Made by a program: the position numbers and the translations under genes
NCBI RefSeq assembly: GCF_025245835.1
Contig: NZ_JAOBWS010000001.1
Location: forward strand, 558,001-622,000
Reading direction: 5' to 3'
Length of the DNA stretch: 64,000 nt
DNA from: Rheinheimera sp. 4Y26
GTDB taxonomy: Bacteria > Pseudomonadota > Gammaproteobacteria > Enterobacterales > Alteromonadaceae
The notes under the pieces: generated by a model
Told to the model about the DNA's origin: nothing
What the model saw: the letters and a program-made list of their open reading frames with translations, nothing else
Databases searched by the model: none
Part shown: positions 44,793-55,556 of the stretch, in pieces
Layout of the letters: each line of letters opens with the position of its first letter
How positions within the stretch are numbered: position 1 is the stretch's first letter

Positions 44793-45764
44793 CTAGTGAT
44801 TCCGATCTACTGCCATATCAGCCAATGCCAATAACGCGTTTTTATAAGGTGACTCGGCAAGGAAAGCGATCGCATCACGGGCTTTTTGCGCTTCCTGCTC
44901 TGCAATATTACGTGTGTATTCAAAAGCTTGGGTTTGTTCCAACGCCGCCATAATTTCATCGAGGCGACTCAGGCCATTGGCTTCAACAATAGCTTCCCGG
45001 ATTAACGCCTGTTGCTGCGCATTGCCGTATTTTAGTGCGTGGATAAGCGGTAAGGTCGGTTTGCCTTCGGCCAGGTCATCGCCAACGTTTTTACCCAACT
45101 CATCGACATTGGCCTGATAATCCAGCACATCGTCAATCAACTGGAAAGCAGTACCCAGATGCATGCCGTAAGCCTGCATTGCTGAGATCACTGTTTCATC
45201 CTGCTCAGACAGCACTGCAGCCAGCTGAGTTGCAGCCTCAAACAGCTTGGCAGTTTTGCAGTAGATCACCTGCATATAACTTTCTTCGGTGGTCTCCGGG
45301 TCGTTGACATTCATCAACTGTAGGACTTCACCTTCAGCAATAATGTTGGTGGCATCAGCAAGGATTTCCATCACCCGCATTCTGCCAAGCGACACCATCA
45401 GCTGGAATGAACGGGTATAAAGGAAGTCGCCGACCAGTACACTGGCTTGGTTGCCAAAAACTGCATTGGCTGTTTCTTTACCACGGCGCAGCATAGACTC
45501 ATCAACAACATCGTCGTGCAGCAAAGTTGCGGTATGAATAAACTCTATAATAGTGGCCAGGGTGACATGTTGTTGTCCCTGATAGCCCAGAGCGCGGGCA
45601 GCCAGCACGGCCAGCAGCGGACGTAACCTTTTGCCGCCACTATTAACGATATAAATGCCGAGTTGATTAATTAAAGCGACATCTGAACTGAGCTGAGAGA
45701 AGATGTGCTGGTTGACTGCTGTCATGTCGGCTTGACTTAACAGCTTGATTTCATCGAGCGTCAT
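44793..45764 (-). CDS. ispB: Octaprenyl diphosphate synthase
   Basis: IspB makes the all-trans polyprenyl (usually C40) side chain for ubiquinone and menaquinone. From ATG 45764 (MTLDEIKLLSQADM) it has 323 residues, the same as in E. coli. The first Asp-rich motif LLHDDVVDES and the second QLIDDVLDY are intact, as are GGKRLRP and the AEGEVLQL segment. It is divergent from rplU. An upstream start (45782) is not supported by the family length. Confidence 0.96.
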   Translation of the reverse strand: MTLDEIKLLSQADMTAVNQHIFSQLSSDVALINQLGIYIVNSGGKRLRPLLAVLAARALGYQGQQHVTLATIIEFIHTATLLHDDVVDESMLRRGKETANAVFGNQASVLVGDFLYTRSFQLMVSLGRMRVMEILADATNIIAEGEVLQLMNVNDPETTEESYMQVIYCKTAKLFEAATQLAAVLSEQDETVISAMQAYGMHLGTAFQLIDDVLDYQANVDELGKNVGDDLAEGKPTLPLIHALKYGNAQQQALIREAIVEANGLSRLDEIMAALEQTQAFEYTRNIAEQEAQKARDAIAFLAESPYKNALLALADMAVDRNH

Positions 45765-45875
45765 TCTGAATAACTGCACCAACGGTTAAAGTGCCACGAT
45801 TCTACACCAAGACCTATATTGGCAAAACTAAAAGTCTCACATTTTGTGAACTGCTGATCTTTTTCAGAATTCCTC

Positions 45876-45904
45876 TTGCGACGGTAGGGGAAATTGCGTA
45901 CAAT
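45876..45904 (+). promoter_or_regulatory. Sigma-70 promoter of rplU-rpmA
   Basis: TTGCGA (45876-45881) and TACAAT (45899-45904) are 17 bp apart in the ispB-rplU gap. The match and spacing are good for a strong ribosomal-protein promoter, with a start near 45911. Confidence 0.7.
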
Positions 45905-45927
45905 TCGCGCCCTGTGAATATAATTAA

Positions 45928-45951
45928 CACGCCCCTTATCTGGCTGGCGTG
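45928..45951 (+). promoter_or_regulatory. Leader hairpin before rplU
   Basis: CACGCC (45928-45933) pairs with GGCGTG (45946-45951) in the short leader, ending 19 bp before the rplU ATG and close to the ribosome site. Autogenous control by L21 is possible by analogy with other ribosomal-protein leaders; it is not shown. Confidence 0.35.
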
Positions 45952-45969
45952 ATCTGTACGGAGTTAACT

Positions 45970-46278
45970 ATGTACGCGGTTTTCCAAAGTGGTGGCAAAC
46001 AGCACCGTGTGACTGAAGGCCAAACCCTTCGTCTAGAAAAACTGGACTTAGCAAAGGGTGCAACCGTTGAATTCGCTGCGCTGATGATCGTAAACGGCGA
46101 AGACGTCAAAATCGGTACTCCTTTAGTTGAAGGCAGTAAAGTAATTGCGGAAGTGGTCGAACATGACCGTGGCGATAAAGTAAAAATCGTTAAATTCCGT
46201 CGTCGTAAGCACTACCGTAAGCAAGCTGGCCACCGTCAGTGGTTTACTGAAGTGAAAATTACTGGCATCAGCGCTTAA
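45970..46278 (+). CDS. rplU: 50S ribosomal protein L21
   Basis: L21 binds 23S rRNA in the large subunit. From ATG 45970 ([14 protein letters not shown]) it has 103 residues, as in E. coli. The C-terminal [16 protein letters not shown] signature is intact. CGGAG lies 5-10 bp upstream. It is followed after 18 bp by rpmA, and the pair forms the standard rplU-rpmA operon. Confidence 0.99.
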   Translation: MYAVFQSGGKQHRVTEGQTLRLEKLDLAKGATVEFAALMIVNGEDVKIGTPLVEGSKVIAEVVEHDRGDKVKIVKFRRRKHYRKQAGHRQWFTEVKITGISA

Positions 46279-46296
46279 TTTCAGGAGTAACGACTC

Positions 46297-46554
46297 ATGG
46301 CAAGTAAAAAAGGTGTAGGTAGTACACGTAACGGTCGTGATTCAGAAGCGAAACGCTTAGGTGTTAAGCGTTTTGGCGGTGAGTCAGTATTAGCCGGTAA
46401 CATCATCGTGCGTCAACGTGGTACTAAGTTCCACGCTGGTTCAAACGTTGGTATCGGTAAAGACCACACTTTATTCGCTTTAACTGACGGTAAAGTTAAG
46501 TTTGAAGTGAAAGGTGAACACAATCGTAAGTTCGTGAGCATTGTCAGCGAATAA
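46297..46554 (+). CDS. rpmA: 50S ribosomal protein L27
   Basis: L27 lies near the peptidyl-transferase centre. The 85-residue product begins [20 protein letters not shown] and has the family core [15 protein letters not shown]. There is no N-terminal extension of the type processed by Prp protease in Firmicutes. AGGAG is placed well before the ATG. A strong terminator follows, so obgE must have its own promoter within the roughly 210-bp gap. Confidence 0.99.
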   Translation: MASKKGVGSTRNGRDSEAKRLGVKRFGGESVLAGNIIVRQRGTKFHAGSNVGIGKDHTLFALTDGKVKFEVKGEHNRKFVSIVSE

Positions 46555-46573
46555 TCCGAAAGTTTCCGGAAAA

Positions 46574-46600
46574 AGCCCCGCCCAGTGCGGGGTTTTTTTT
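46574..46600 (+). terminator. Terminator of rplU-rpmA
   Basis: GCCCCGC (46575-46581) pairs with GCGGGG (46587-46592) and is followed by eight T. It is a strong intrinsic terminator. Confidence 0.88.
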
Positions 46601-46780
46601 ACGTGAAAGCCGACGGGCTGACGTAGCAACAAAATAAGTTATGTGCTTGCTTTGGCAAGTTTTAAAGAAGTTAATTGGCGTTATTTCTGAATGAATAACA
46701 CCATGGTGTTCCAGTGATGCACTGGTCTGGCGCAGTAATCCAGCTCATTTAGCCGATTCTGCGCATTCGGTTTATACTAA

Positions 46781-47968
<1,188 letters not shown>

Positions 47969-47977
47969 GGAAATTGT

Positions 47978-48469
47978 ATGAAAATAGCTCTGGTTGCGGC
48001 AATGGCCAATGGCAATGTCATTGGTCTGAACAATCAGATGCCCTGGCATATGCCGGCAGACTTAGCGCACTTTAAAAAAGTGACGCTGGGGAAGCCGGTG
48101 ATTATGGGACGCAAAACTTATGATTCTATTGGCAGACTGCTGCCAGGCCGGCGCAATATAATTATCAGCAGACAACCAGCCCCTGCAGGATTGAGTGCCG
48201 ACTGGGTGGATTCTGTTGATGCTGCGTTGGCGCTGGTTGCCGATCAGGCTGAAGTGATGATTATCGGCGGCGCTCAGTTGTATCAGCAAATGTTAGCCAG
48301 AGCTGACCGGCTTTATCTGACCCATATTGCGCTCAATACAGCAGGGGATGCCTTTTTCCCTGACTACCAGCAACAACAAAGATGGCAGCAGATCTGGGCG
48401 GAAGAACACCCGGCCGATGAACAGAACCCGCATCCGTATCGCTTTGTGTTACTTGAAAAAATTTCCTGA
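47978..48469 (+). CDS. folA: Dihydrofolate reductase
   Basis: FolA reduces dihydrofolate to tetrahydrofolate with NADPH and is the trimethoprim target. The 163-residue product (E. coli 159) begins MKIALVAAMANGNVIG, with the active-site Asp in MPADLAHFKK, the cofactor segments GRKTYDSIG and IISR, and the IIGGAQLYQQML motif. It starts 9 bp after obgE and may be co-transcribed with it. In E. coli it lies next to apaH, which here is about 3 kb away on the other strand. Confidence 0.96.
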   Translation: MKIALVAAMANGNVIGLNNQMPWHMPADLAHFKKVTLGKPVIMGRKTYDSIGRLLPGRRNIIISRQPAPAGLSADWVDSVDAALALVADQAEVMIIGGAQLYQQMLARADRLYLTHIALNTAGDAFFPDYQQQQRWQQIWAEEHPADEQNPHPYRFVLLEKIS

Positions 48470-48547
48470 GTGGCGGTGCATTGCACAGCGAATCACATGT
48501 TGCTACTATTAGTCGGTTCCTGATCCCAACAGTCTGAGAGGTCGTCT

Positions 48548-48925
48548 ATGAAAGTATTACCAGCGATGTTATGTGGTTCGCTGTTAACGGGTCTGTTCGT
48601 GGTTACTCCTGCAGCTTACGCCGATCAACAGCTGGCGGCATCCATGTGTGATTATATTAAAGCAGACGATAAAAACCGCTTTCGTAAATTACTAAGCGAT
48701 AACCGTTTGCGCTTACGCAACATTTACGATGGGGTGATGTGTGATGGTAACTCAATGATCCGCCACGCAGTCATCAATAAGGCCGCAGGGGCAGGTGAGT
48801 TTATTATCAAGCAGCTACCAGCCGCACAAATTAATGCCTCAGGTGATATTGCCTGGGCTGAAGCAAACCATGCAGGGTCCCCTTTAATTGCGGTGTTAAA
48901 AGACCGCGCCGGTAGTGGTGAATAA
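48548..48925 (+). CDS. Secreted DUF3718 family protein
   Basis: This small exported protein has 125 residues. The signal peptide (about 1-25) ends in AYA before DQQ, followed by a mature part of about 100 residues with two cysteines (in SMCDYIK and GVMCDGNS) that could form a disulfide. It resembles the DUF3718 family, which I know mainly from Shewanella and other Alteromonadales; no function is assigned. GAGAGG lies before the ATG and a strong terminator follows, so it is a single-gene unit or is read from folA. Confidence 0.7.
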   Translation: MKVLPAMLCGSLLTGLFVVTPAAYADQQLAASMCDYIKADDKNRFRKLLSDNRLRLRNIYDGVMCDGNSMIRHAVINKAAGAGEFIIKQLPAAQINASGDIAWAEANHAGSPLIAVLKDRAGSGE

Positions 48926-48938
48926 GCCTAATCCGATA

Positions 48939-48965
48939 AAAAACCGCTGATCCAGCGGTTTTTTT
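48939..48965 (+). terminator. Terminator after the DUF3718 gene
   Basis: AACCGCT (48942-48948) pairs with AGCGGTT (48954-48960), with T continuing to 48965. Confidence 0.85.
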
Positions 48966-49120
48966 GTGCCGTTTATTCAGCGCTATTTATGTTAATGCTA
49001 AGTGTTGTTTAAGACTGAGTACAACCCGGCATTGCCGGATTGAGCTGAGACACTGTAAGGTCCCGATACGGTAAAACCTCAGCAAACTTATACAGAGCCC
49101 ATATATGTCGGTCACTCAAA

Positions 49121-49150
49121 TAAAAAAGGAGCTCAATGAGCTCCTTTTTT
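49121..49150 (-). terminator. Terminator of the 670-residue chemoreceptor gene
   Basis: GGAGCTC (49128-49134) pairs with GAGCTCC (49138-49144), flanked by six A and six T, directly after the chemoreceptor stop on the minus strand. Confidence 0.85.
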
Positions 49151-49163
49151 ACATTGGGTTAAA

Positions 49164-51176
49164 TCAGACTTTAAACTGGTCTACCGATTGACGCAGCTCT
49201 TCCGCCAGTCGTGCCACTTCATGGCTTGAATCTGACGTTTGTTCAGCACCAGACGCGGTCTCTTCTGCGATATTTACAATAGATTCCAGCAGCTTACTGA
49301 TTTCATGTGAAACCTGGTTCTGTTCACGGGCAGCATGAGAGATTTGCTCACTCATATCATGCGCCATATGCACCGCATGGGTGATTGAATCGAGCGCTTC
49401 GGCAGCCACTTCGGTTTGCGCCACGCAGTTTTCAGCCTGACGACGGCCTTTATTCATCGCTTCTACCGCAGCATGCGCACCAGATTGCAGCACCTGAATC
49501 ATCGCCTGAATTTCCTGAGTCGAGGACTGGGTTTTACTAGCCAAAGAACGCACTTCATCAGCTACCACCGCAAAACCACGACCTTGCTCACCGGCTCGGG
49601 CCGCTTCAATAGCCGCGTTTAACGCCAGCAGGTTGGTTTGTTCAGCGATACCACGAATTACATCAAGGATGCTGCCGATAGAGGCGCTGTCCTGGTGCAA
49701 CTTGTTGATGACTTTAGAAGCCTGTTCAACTTCCTGAGACAGCTGCAAAATGGTTTGTTTATTGGTATTGGAAATACCTTTGACACGTTCGGCTTCGCTG
49801 TCAGCATGTTTAATTTCAGCCAGAGCGTCGCTTGAGCTTTGCATTACACCTTGCGAAGTACTGCTCATTTCGGTGGTCGCTGTTGCGGCCTGAGTGACCT
49901 GAGACTTCTGCTCACGAATGGCCTGAGTCGACTGCACTGTAATGGCTGAAGTTTGTTCAGAGGCTGCAGCTAACTGAGTAGAGCGGGAAATAATGCCCTG
50001 AATTAACTGACGCAGATTGCTGATCACCTGATTACAGTTACGGGCCAGTTCACCAAATTCGTCTGAGGCTGAGTCATCCAGTTTTTTCGTCAGGTCACCT
50101 GAAGCCACTACACCTAAAATTTCGTTCACTTTAGCCAGTGGTGTAGTGATGCTGCGTACAGTAACCAGTGCTATACCCACAGCCAGCACAATAGATACCA
50201 GCACAACGATAAAAATCAGCACTACAGCGTTGCTGACACCAGATTCAGCAGCCTGCTGGATTTCTCCGGCAGCGCTTCTGGCTTTACTTAATAACTGGTT
50301 CAACGCTGAAACTGCATCTGCAGTTTGTTGCTCAGCAGTCGTCAGCATTTTTTGCGCTGAAGCAGTGGCAGCCAGGCGTTGTTGTTTCAGCGCCAGAATA
50401 CCGTCGGCAGCATTTAACAGGTCATTAATGGCAGTGATTTTCTCAGACAGATCAGCCACCATTTCCACAGATTCACCAGCCTCTTCCTGGATCACTGTCA
50501 TTTTGGCGGAAATATCGCCGATGCGGTTTTTAATCTCGTTACTTAAGGTTTCACTGGTCGTTGGCGTATTGGTGCGAATTAAATCGACCACAGTAGACAC
50601 CAGTGAGTTTAAGCTGGTTTCCATCTCAGAGGCTGCAGCATAGGATTTTGGAAAACGGCTGCTGGCATTACGCACATCGGTAAAATCCAGAATCAACGAG
50701 GCGGCGTCATCTGAATTGCCTTCCAAATCAGACAGTTTATTGTCCATCTGATCTCTTAACGTCAGGCTTTTGCTCAGAGCGGCAAACAGCTCGCTGCTGG
50801 TTGGAATAAATTGCTCGTAAGCGGAATTCACTTGTTTAAAACTGGCGGCCAGTTCCGGCTCTGCTGCAACCACAGATTGCAGTGACTTAGCCGCAGCGTC
50901 GTACAGCGCTTTTTCGGCCTGGAATTGGCCTTCCATTGTGGCGACATTTTTTACTTCATCAGCATAATAAGCCTGCAGGCTTACTTTGCTCATTTTCACA
51001 AATTCACTCTGTAAAGTTGCGCTGTTTTCGAGGGCTGGAATAGAGATGGTGTTTACCTGGCTGGTCGAATCACTAATATTACTCAGACTGATATAAGACG
51101 TGATACCGATGAACAACAACAGCAGTGAAATAACACCAAAGCCACCCACAATACGCAGTGCTACAGTTAACTTCAT
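49164..51176 (-). CDS. Methyl-accepting chemotaxis protein
   Basis: The 670-residue chemoreceptor has a first membrane helix (about 8-30), a long helical periplasmic sensor (about 31-310, nearly 280 residues, of the large helical-bundle size), a second helix ([20 protein letters not shown]) and a HAMP domain ([13 protein letters not shown]...). The long coiled-coil signalling domain has the CheA/CheW-contact hairpin [18 protein letters not shown] near 505-525. There is no C-terminal NWETF-type pentapeptide, so it depends on other means of methylation. The ligand is unknown. It is a single-gene unit with its own terminator. Confidence 0.95.
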   Translation of the reverse strand: MKLTVALRIVGGFGVISLLLLFIGITSYISLSNISDSTSQVNTISIPALENSATLQSEFVKMSKVSLQAYYADEVKNVATMEGQFQAEKALYDAAAKSLQSVVAAEPELAASFKQVNSAYEQFIPTSSELFAALSKSLTLRDQMDNKLSDLEGNSDDAASLILDFTDVRNASSRFPKSYAAASEMETSLNSLVSTVVDLIRTNTPTTSETLSNEIKNRIGDISAKMTVIQEEAGESVEMVADLSEKITAINDLLNAADGILALKQQRLAATASAQKMLTTAEQQTADAVSALNQLLSKARSAAGEIQQAAESGVSNAVVLIFIVVLVSIVLAVGIALVTVRSITTPLAKVNEILGVVASGDLTKKLDDSASDEFGELARNCNQVISNLRQLIQGIISRSTQLAAASEQTSAITVQSTQAIREQKSQVTQAATATTEMSSTSQGVMQSSSDALAEIKHADSEAERVKGISNTNKQTILQLSQEVEQASKVINKLHQDSASIGSILDVIRGIAEQTNLLALNAAIEAARAGEQGRGFAVVADEVRSLASKTQSSTQEIQAMIQVLQSGAHAAVEAMNKGRRQAENCVAQTEVAAEALDSITHAVHMAHDMSEQISHAAREQNQVSHEISKLLESIVNIAEETASGAEQTSDSSHEVARLAEELRQSVDQFKV

Positions 51177-51264
51177 ATGGAACTCCCAACGGGTTTTAAA
51201 TTAGTCGCGCAAATTTGCGGCGGCCCGGCCTGACGACCAATTTGTCTTTCGGAAAACGACTGTA

Positions 51265-52077
51265 TTATAGTTGTTTTTTATATCCAACTACACTATAACG
51301 CCGTTGCGATTCAATACAATAGGCCGTCAAAGAATTACCCCAGACACAACCTGTGTCAAGCGCATGGATCTGCTCCACATCGCATCTTCCCTGCAGTGCA
51401 GCCCAGTGACCAAAAAAAATGGTTGGGTGCGGTGTATTGCGCCAAAACTCGAACCAGGGGATTAAATCCGGGTTTGCTGACACTTCACCTTTTTCTTTTA
51501 ATTCAAGCCTGCCATCAGACAAGCAATAACGCATCCGGGTGCAAGCATTGATGGTAAAACGATGGCGGGCAGCCTCATCGGCGGCATCTTGCCATAAATC
51601 GGGCTGGTTGCCATACATCTGACTGAATAACATAGCTGGATTCTGTGTAAGGCTTTGGCTGACTTCTGCTGCTGCACTGAGGGCTGTTGGCAAACTCCAG
51701 CCCGGAGCTAAACCAGCATGCACCAGCAGCAGTTGCTCCTGACTATTAAAGTGCATCAGCGGTTGTTGTTGCAGCCAGTCGGCCAGCTGATGTAGATCGG
51801 GCGCCTGTTGCAGTTGCTGTAACTGATCAGCGGGACTTATCCTGCCATAACCATGCAACGAGGCTAAAAAATTTAAGTCGTGATTGCCAAGCACTGTGAT
51901 GGCGTTGTCGGCCAGATCTCTGACAAAACGTAAGGTTTGCAGTGACTGTGGGCCGCGGGCGATTAAATCGCCGCAGAACCATAGCTGATCACGGTCAGAG
52001 TTAAAATTGATCGCTAGCAACAGTTGCTGCAATTGTTCAAAGCAGCCCTGCACATCTCCAATCACATATCTTGGCAT
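51265..52077 (-). CDS. apaH: Symmetrical bis(5'-nucleosyl)-tetraphosphatase ApaH
   Basis: ApaH hydrolyses Ap4A to two ADP and removes Np4 caps from RNA. The 270-residue product is a PPP-type metallophosphoesterase with GDVQGCFEQL, FCGDLIARGP and GNHDLNF as metal-binding motifs, and a VHAGL segment. It lies 2 bp after apaG and is the last gene of the lptD-surA-pdxA-rsmA-apaG-apaH operon, as in E. coli. Confidence 0.97.
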   Translation of the reverse strand: MPRYVIGDVQGCFEQLQQLLLAINFNSDRDQLWFCGDLIARGPQSLQTLRFVRDLADNAITVLGNHDLNFLASLHGYGRISPADQLQQLQQAPDLHQLADWLQQQPLMHFNSQEQLLLVHAGLAPGWSLPTALSAAAEVSQSLTQNPAMLFSQMYGNQPDLWQDAADEAARHRFTINACTRMRYCLSDGRLELKEKGEVSANPDLIPWFEFWRNTPHPTIFFGHWAALQGRCDVEQIHALDTGCVWGNSLTAYCIESQRRYSVVGYKKQL

Positions 52078-52079
52078 TG

Positions 52080-52457
52080 TCAGTTCAGAATATTAGGCAC
52101 AGCCAGACGGAACACCGGAATAGGGGCGTTAAACATCTCACCGGATTCGGTTTTCATTTCATAGTGGCCCTGCATAGTGCCAACCGGAGTTTCCAGTACG
52201 GCACCGCTGGTGTAGCTGTAGCTGCTGCCGGGCGCCAGTATGGGTTGTTCACCCACTACACCGTCGCCGTAAACTTCAGAGTTTTTGCCATTAGCGTCGT
52301 TGATAGACCAATAACGGCGTAACAGTTGCACCTGCTCCGGGCTGTTATTGCGGATGGTAATGGTATAAGCAAACACAAAGCGATTTGCCGCTTCATCCGA
52401 CTGATTTTCAATGTAAAAAGTGTCTACCTGAATAGGAATGGAATAACGCTCAGTCAT
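52080..52457 (-). CDS. apaG: ApaG domain protein
   Basis: ApaG (CorD) is a small beta-sandwich protein (fibronectin III-like) of uncertain role, linked to magnesium/cobalt tolerance. The 125-residue product has [49 protein letters not shown] and MQGHYEM, all typical of the family. The start overlaps the rsmA stop by 8 bp. Confidence 0.95.
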   Translation of the reverse strand: MTERYSIPIQVDTFYIENQSDEAANRFVFAYTITIRNNSPEQVQLLRRYWSINDANGKNSEVYGDGVVGEQPILAPGSSYSYTSGAVLETPVGTMQGHYEMKTESGEMFNAPIPVFRLAVPNILN

Positions 52458-53268
52458 GTTTTACATCCGGTTGTTGCGATAACCACTTGGCAATACGGAT
52501 AAACTCACTGACCGGCAATTGTTCCGGTCTTAACGATGGATCTATACCCAAAGCTTCAATCTGCTCTGCACTGGCAAAGTTGCTGAAACAGTTGCGCAAT
52601 GTTTTACGGCGCTGGTTAAAGGCTTCCAGACAGACGCGGTTCAGCACAGCCACTGGCACACCGTCACGCTCGCTGTCGTTTTTCGGAATAAGCCGCACCA
52701 CAGCGGAATCTACTTTTGGTGCAGGTTTAAAAGCACCAGGGCCCACTTCAACCACCGGCATGGCGTGGCAGAAAAACTGTGTCATCACACTTAAGCGGCC
52801 ATAAGTTTTCGAACCATGGCCTGCGGTCATACGCTCTACCACTTCCTTTTGCAGCATAAAGTGCATGTTTTCAATGTGATTGGTAAATTCAAACAAATGA
52901 AACAGCAGTGGGGTAGAGATGTTGTAGGGCAAGTTACCAAAAATTTTCAGTTTGCCGCCAGCTGGCACCAGGGTGCTGAAATCAAATTTCATCGCATCAC
53001 CCTGATGTATGGTCAGTTTGTCGGCAAGCACAGGGTGTTCACGCAGGCGCTGCGCCAAATCACGGTCCAGTTCTACCACTGTTAAATGGCCGGCTTTCTC
53101 AGCCACTGGTTCGGTCAGAGCGCCAAGGCCAGGGCCGATTTCAACCAGATGATCACCGGGTTTTGGCGCTATGGCTTTGACAATACGTTCAATGACCACA
53201 GGGTCGTGCAGGAAGTTTTGGCCAAATCTTTTACGGGCCGTATGGCCTAAATGTACTTTATCATTCAT
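52450..53268 (-). CDS. rsmA: 16S rRNA dimethyladenosine transferase RsmA (KsgA)
   Basis: RsmA dimethylates A1518 and A1519 near the 3' end of 16S rRNA, a late check in 30S assembly; its loss gives kasugamycin resistance. The 272-residue product has [10 protein letters not shown] at the start, the SAM motif [12 protein letters not shown], the catalytic NLPY motif in GNLPYNIS, and the C-terminal [12 protein letters not shown] segment. It overlaps pdxA and apaG by 8 bp each, so the operon is tightly packed. Confidence 0.98.
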   Translation of the reverse strand: MNDKVHLGHTARKRFGQNFLHDPVVIERIVKAIAPKPGDHLVEIGPGLGALTEPVAEKAGHLTVVELDRDLAQRLREHPVLADKLTIHQGDAMKFDFSTLVPAGGKLKIFGNLPYNISTPLLFHLFEFTNHIENMHFMLQKEVVERMTAGHGSKTYGRLSVMTQFFCHAMPVVEVGPGAFKPAPKVDSAVVRLIPKNDSERDGVPVAVLNRVCLEAFNQRRKTLRNCFSNFASAEQIEALGIDPSLRPEQLPVSEFIRIAKWLSQQPDVKHD

Positions 53269-54256
53269 GAGATAATTTCGATTGAGTCGCTAAAAATATT
53301 GCCTGATCAAGGGCATGCAGCATACTGCCAGCATCGGCTTTGCCGCTGCCGGCTAAGTCCAATGCAGTGCCGTGATCGACGGAAGTGCGGATAAGGGGCA
53401 AACCCAGGCTGATATTCACCGAGCGGCCAAAACCTTTGTATTTCAGCACAGGTAAGCCCTGGTCGTGATACATGGCCAGCACAGCGTCAGCATTGTCAAG
53501 ATATTTGGGCTGAAACAGGGTGTCGGCAGGCAAAGGCCCAATGAGATCCATACCTTCGGCGCGAAGCTCGTTTAAGGCCGGGATCATCACATCAATTTCT
53601 TCGCGGCCGAGGTGACCATCTTCACCGGCATGCGGATTCAGACCACAGACATAGATCCGGGGTTTGGCAATAGCAAATTTTTGCTGCAGATCCTGCTGCA
53701 AAATACGCAGCACCTGTTGGAGCCGCTCGCGGGTAATGGCCTTGGCCACATAAGCCAACGGAATATGGGTGGTGGCCAGCGCCACACGAAGCCCTTCGGT
53801 CGCCAGCATCATCACCACATAAGGTGTGTTTGACTGCTGGGCAAAAAATTCGGTATGGCCGCTAAAAGGAATACCGGCTTTATTGATAATGCCTTTGTGT
53901 ACCGGGCCAGTCACAATAGCGGCAAATTCACCGCTTATTGATTTTTCCCCGACAAACCGCAGTGTATCCACCACATAATGACCGTTATTTTCATTCAGCA
54001 CGCCGGGAACCACGGGTTGGGGGGCTTGAAAAGCGGCGATGGTGAGAGTACCGGCTTGCTGCGGTTTGGCAGCTTGTTCGCTCTGATAGGGTAACAAGGT
54101 GAGCGGCAGCCCAAGCTGGGCTGCCCTTTGGCTTAACACTGCAGGATCGGCGCAGACCACCAGCTCAACCGGCCAGCTCTGTTGCGCCAGTTGAACCACC
54201 AGATCCGGCCCTATACCGGCGGGTTCGCCAGGTGTAATGCCGATACGTAATGTCAT
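53261..54256 (-). CDS. pdxA: 4-hydroxythreonine-4-phosphate dehydrogenase
   Basis: PdxA oxidises 4-phosphohydroxy-L-threonine in pyridoxal 5'-phosphate synthesis. The 331-residue product (E. coli 329) has [13 protein letters not shown] at the N-terminus, [10 protein letters not shown], the metal-binding His residues in [11 protein letters not shown] and [12 protein letters not shown], and the GTALDLAG segment near the end. It lies between surA (4-bp overlap) and rsmA. Confidence 0.98.
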   Translation of the reverse strand: MTLRIGITPGEPAGIGPDLVVQLAQQSWPVELVVCADPAVLSQRAAQLGLPLTLLPYQSEQAAKPQQAGTLTIAAFQAPQPVVPGVLNENNGHYVVDTLRFVGEKSISGEFAAIVTGPVHKGIINKAGIPFSGHTEFFAQQSNTPYVVMMLATEGLRVALATTHIPLAYVAKAITRERLQQVLRILQQDLQQKFAIAKPRIYVCGLNPHAGEDGHLGREEIDVMIPALNELRAEGMDLIGPLPADTLFQPKYLDNADAVLAMYHDQGLPVLKYKGFGRSVNISLGLPLIRTSVDHGTALDLAGSGKADAGSMLHALDQAIFLATQSKLSHE

Positions 54257-55545
54257 TCAGCTTCCGCCACAATTTCAATAAAGGCCTGATCACGAAGTTC
54301 ACGCAGGAAGTTACTGGATTCTTCGTTATAACGGCGGTTAAAGATTAACCGGGTCGCCTGCTCACGTTTTTTCTCTGCTGTTGCGTCCACAGTGCGACGG
54401 TCGTGCAACTGGATCACGTGCCAGCCAAATTCAGAGGCAAAAGGTTCACTGATCTCACCTTTTTTCAAGGTAGCCAGTGTGTTACGGAATGAGGTTACAT
54501 ATTTGGCCGGATCAGCCCAGCCCAGTTCGCCACCTTTGAGTTTGGAGCCCGGATCCTCAGAATAGGTTTTGGCAAATTCAGCAAAATCGGCTTTACCGGC
54601 TTTAAAATCTTTCACAAAAGTGGTCAGCATATTTTTGGCTTTTTCGTCGCTGAGAATAATCGACGGCTTGATCAGCACATGGCGGGCGTTGACTTCTTCA
54701 AACTCCACGACGTTAGTGCCTTTGATATCAAAAATGGTCAGAATATGAAAACCAGCACCTGAGCGCAGCGGTCCAATCAGATCTTTTTTCTTTTTACCGC
54801 GCACCTGATCGGCAAATAAGGTTGGCATTTCGTTGATATTCAACCAGCCCATATCACCGCCTTCCAGCGCTGTTTCTGCAGAAGAAGATGCAATGGCCAG
54901 TTTTTTGAAGTCGCTGCCGGAGCGCAATAATTCCATCACCTTTTTCGCTTTGTCTTCAGCTTCTTTCATTTGCTCTGCGCTCGGTTCACTTGGCAGTGCA
55001 ATCAGGATATGGCCGATATTATATTGTTCGTTACTGGCGCCTTGTTGTTCCATCAGTTTCAGCACAGTGTCAACTTCCTGCGGGCTGACATAAATACGGC
55101 GTTGTACGTTGGCACGCAGTACTTCACCTGTGGTGATCTCTTCGCGCAGCCGCTCGCGGAACAATTCATAACTGCCTTCTTCCTGCACCACCTGCGCGCG
55201 CAGCTGGGTGACCGTCATTTTTTGTTCTCTGGCGATATTTTCAATAGTTTCATCCAGTTGCGGATCTGTGATTTGTAACCCCATCCGCTTGGCCATTTGC
55301 ATTTGCAGATTGTTCAGAATCAGTCGCTCCAGCGCCTGAGTGCGCAAAGCACGGTCAGAAGGCAGTGTCTGGTTTTGGGCGGCGGCATTCTTTTTCACCC
55401 GCGCCACCATATCCTCTACTTCACTTTCCAGCACCACACCGTTGTTGACAATAGCGGCAACTGCATCAACTTTTGTTTCGGCAGCCTGGCTGCTCAGCAT
55501 GAAGCAGGTTGTTACGGCAACAGCAATCAACTTTTGTAACTTCAT
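54253..55545 (-). CDS. surA: Periplasmic chaperone / peptidyl-prolyl isomerase SurA
   Basis: SurA is the main periplasmic chaperone that delivers outer-membrane proteins, LptD among them, to the BAM complex. From ATG 55545 it has 430 residues (E. coli 428). A signal peptide ends in SSQAAE. The N-terminal chaperone domain begins [18 protein letters not shown]. Two PPIC (parvulin) domains follow (about 170-270 and 285-380; [10 protein letters not shown] and [12 protein letters not shown]), then the C-terminal helix. A start 12 bp upstream is possible, but GGAA is better placed for 55545. It follows lptD directly, as in E. coli. Confidence 0.97.
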   Translation of the reverse strand: MKLQKLIAVAVTTCFMLSSQAAETKVDAVAAIVNNGVVLESEVEDMVARVKKNAAAQNQTLPSDRALRTQALERLILNNLQMQMAKRMGLQITDPQLDETIENIAREQKMTVTQLRAQVVQEEGSYELFRERLREEITTGEVLRANVQRRIYVSPQEVDTVLKLMEQQGASNEQYNIGHILIALPSEPSAEQMKEAEDKAKKVMELLRSGSDFKKLAIASSSAETALEGGDMGWLNINEMPTLFADQVRGKKKKDLIGPLRSGAGFHILTIFDIKGTNVVEFEEVNARHVLIKPSIILSDEKAKNMLTTFVKDFKAGKADFAEFAKTYSEDPGSKLKGGELGWADPAKYVTSFRNTLATLKKGEISEPFASEFGWHVIQLHDRRTVDATAEKKREQATRLIFNRRYNEESSNFLRELRDQAFIEIVAEAE

Positions 55546-55556
55546 AAATTTCCACA

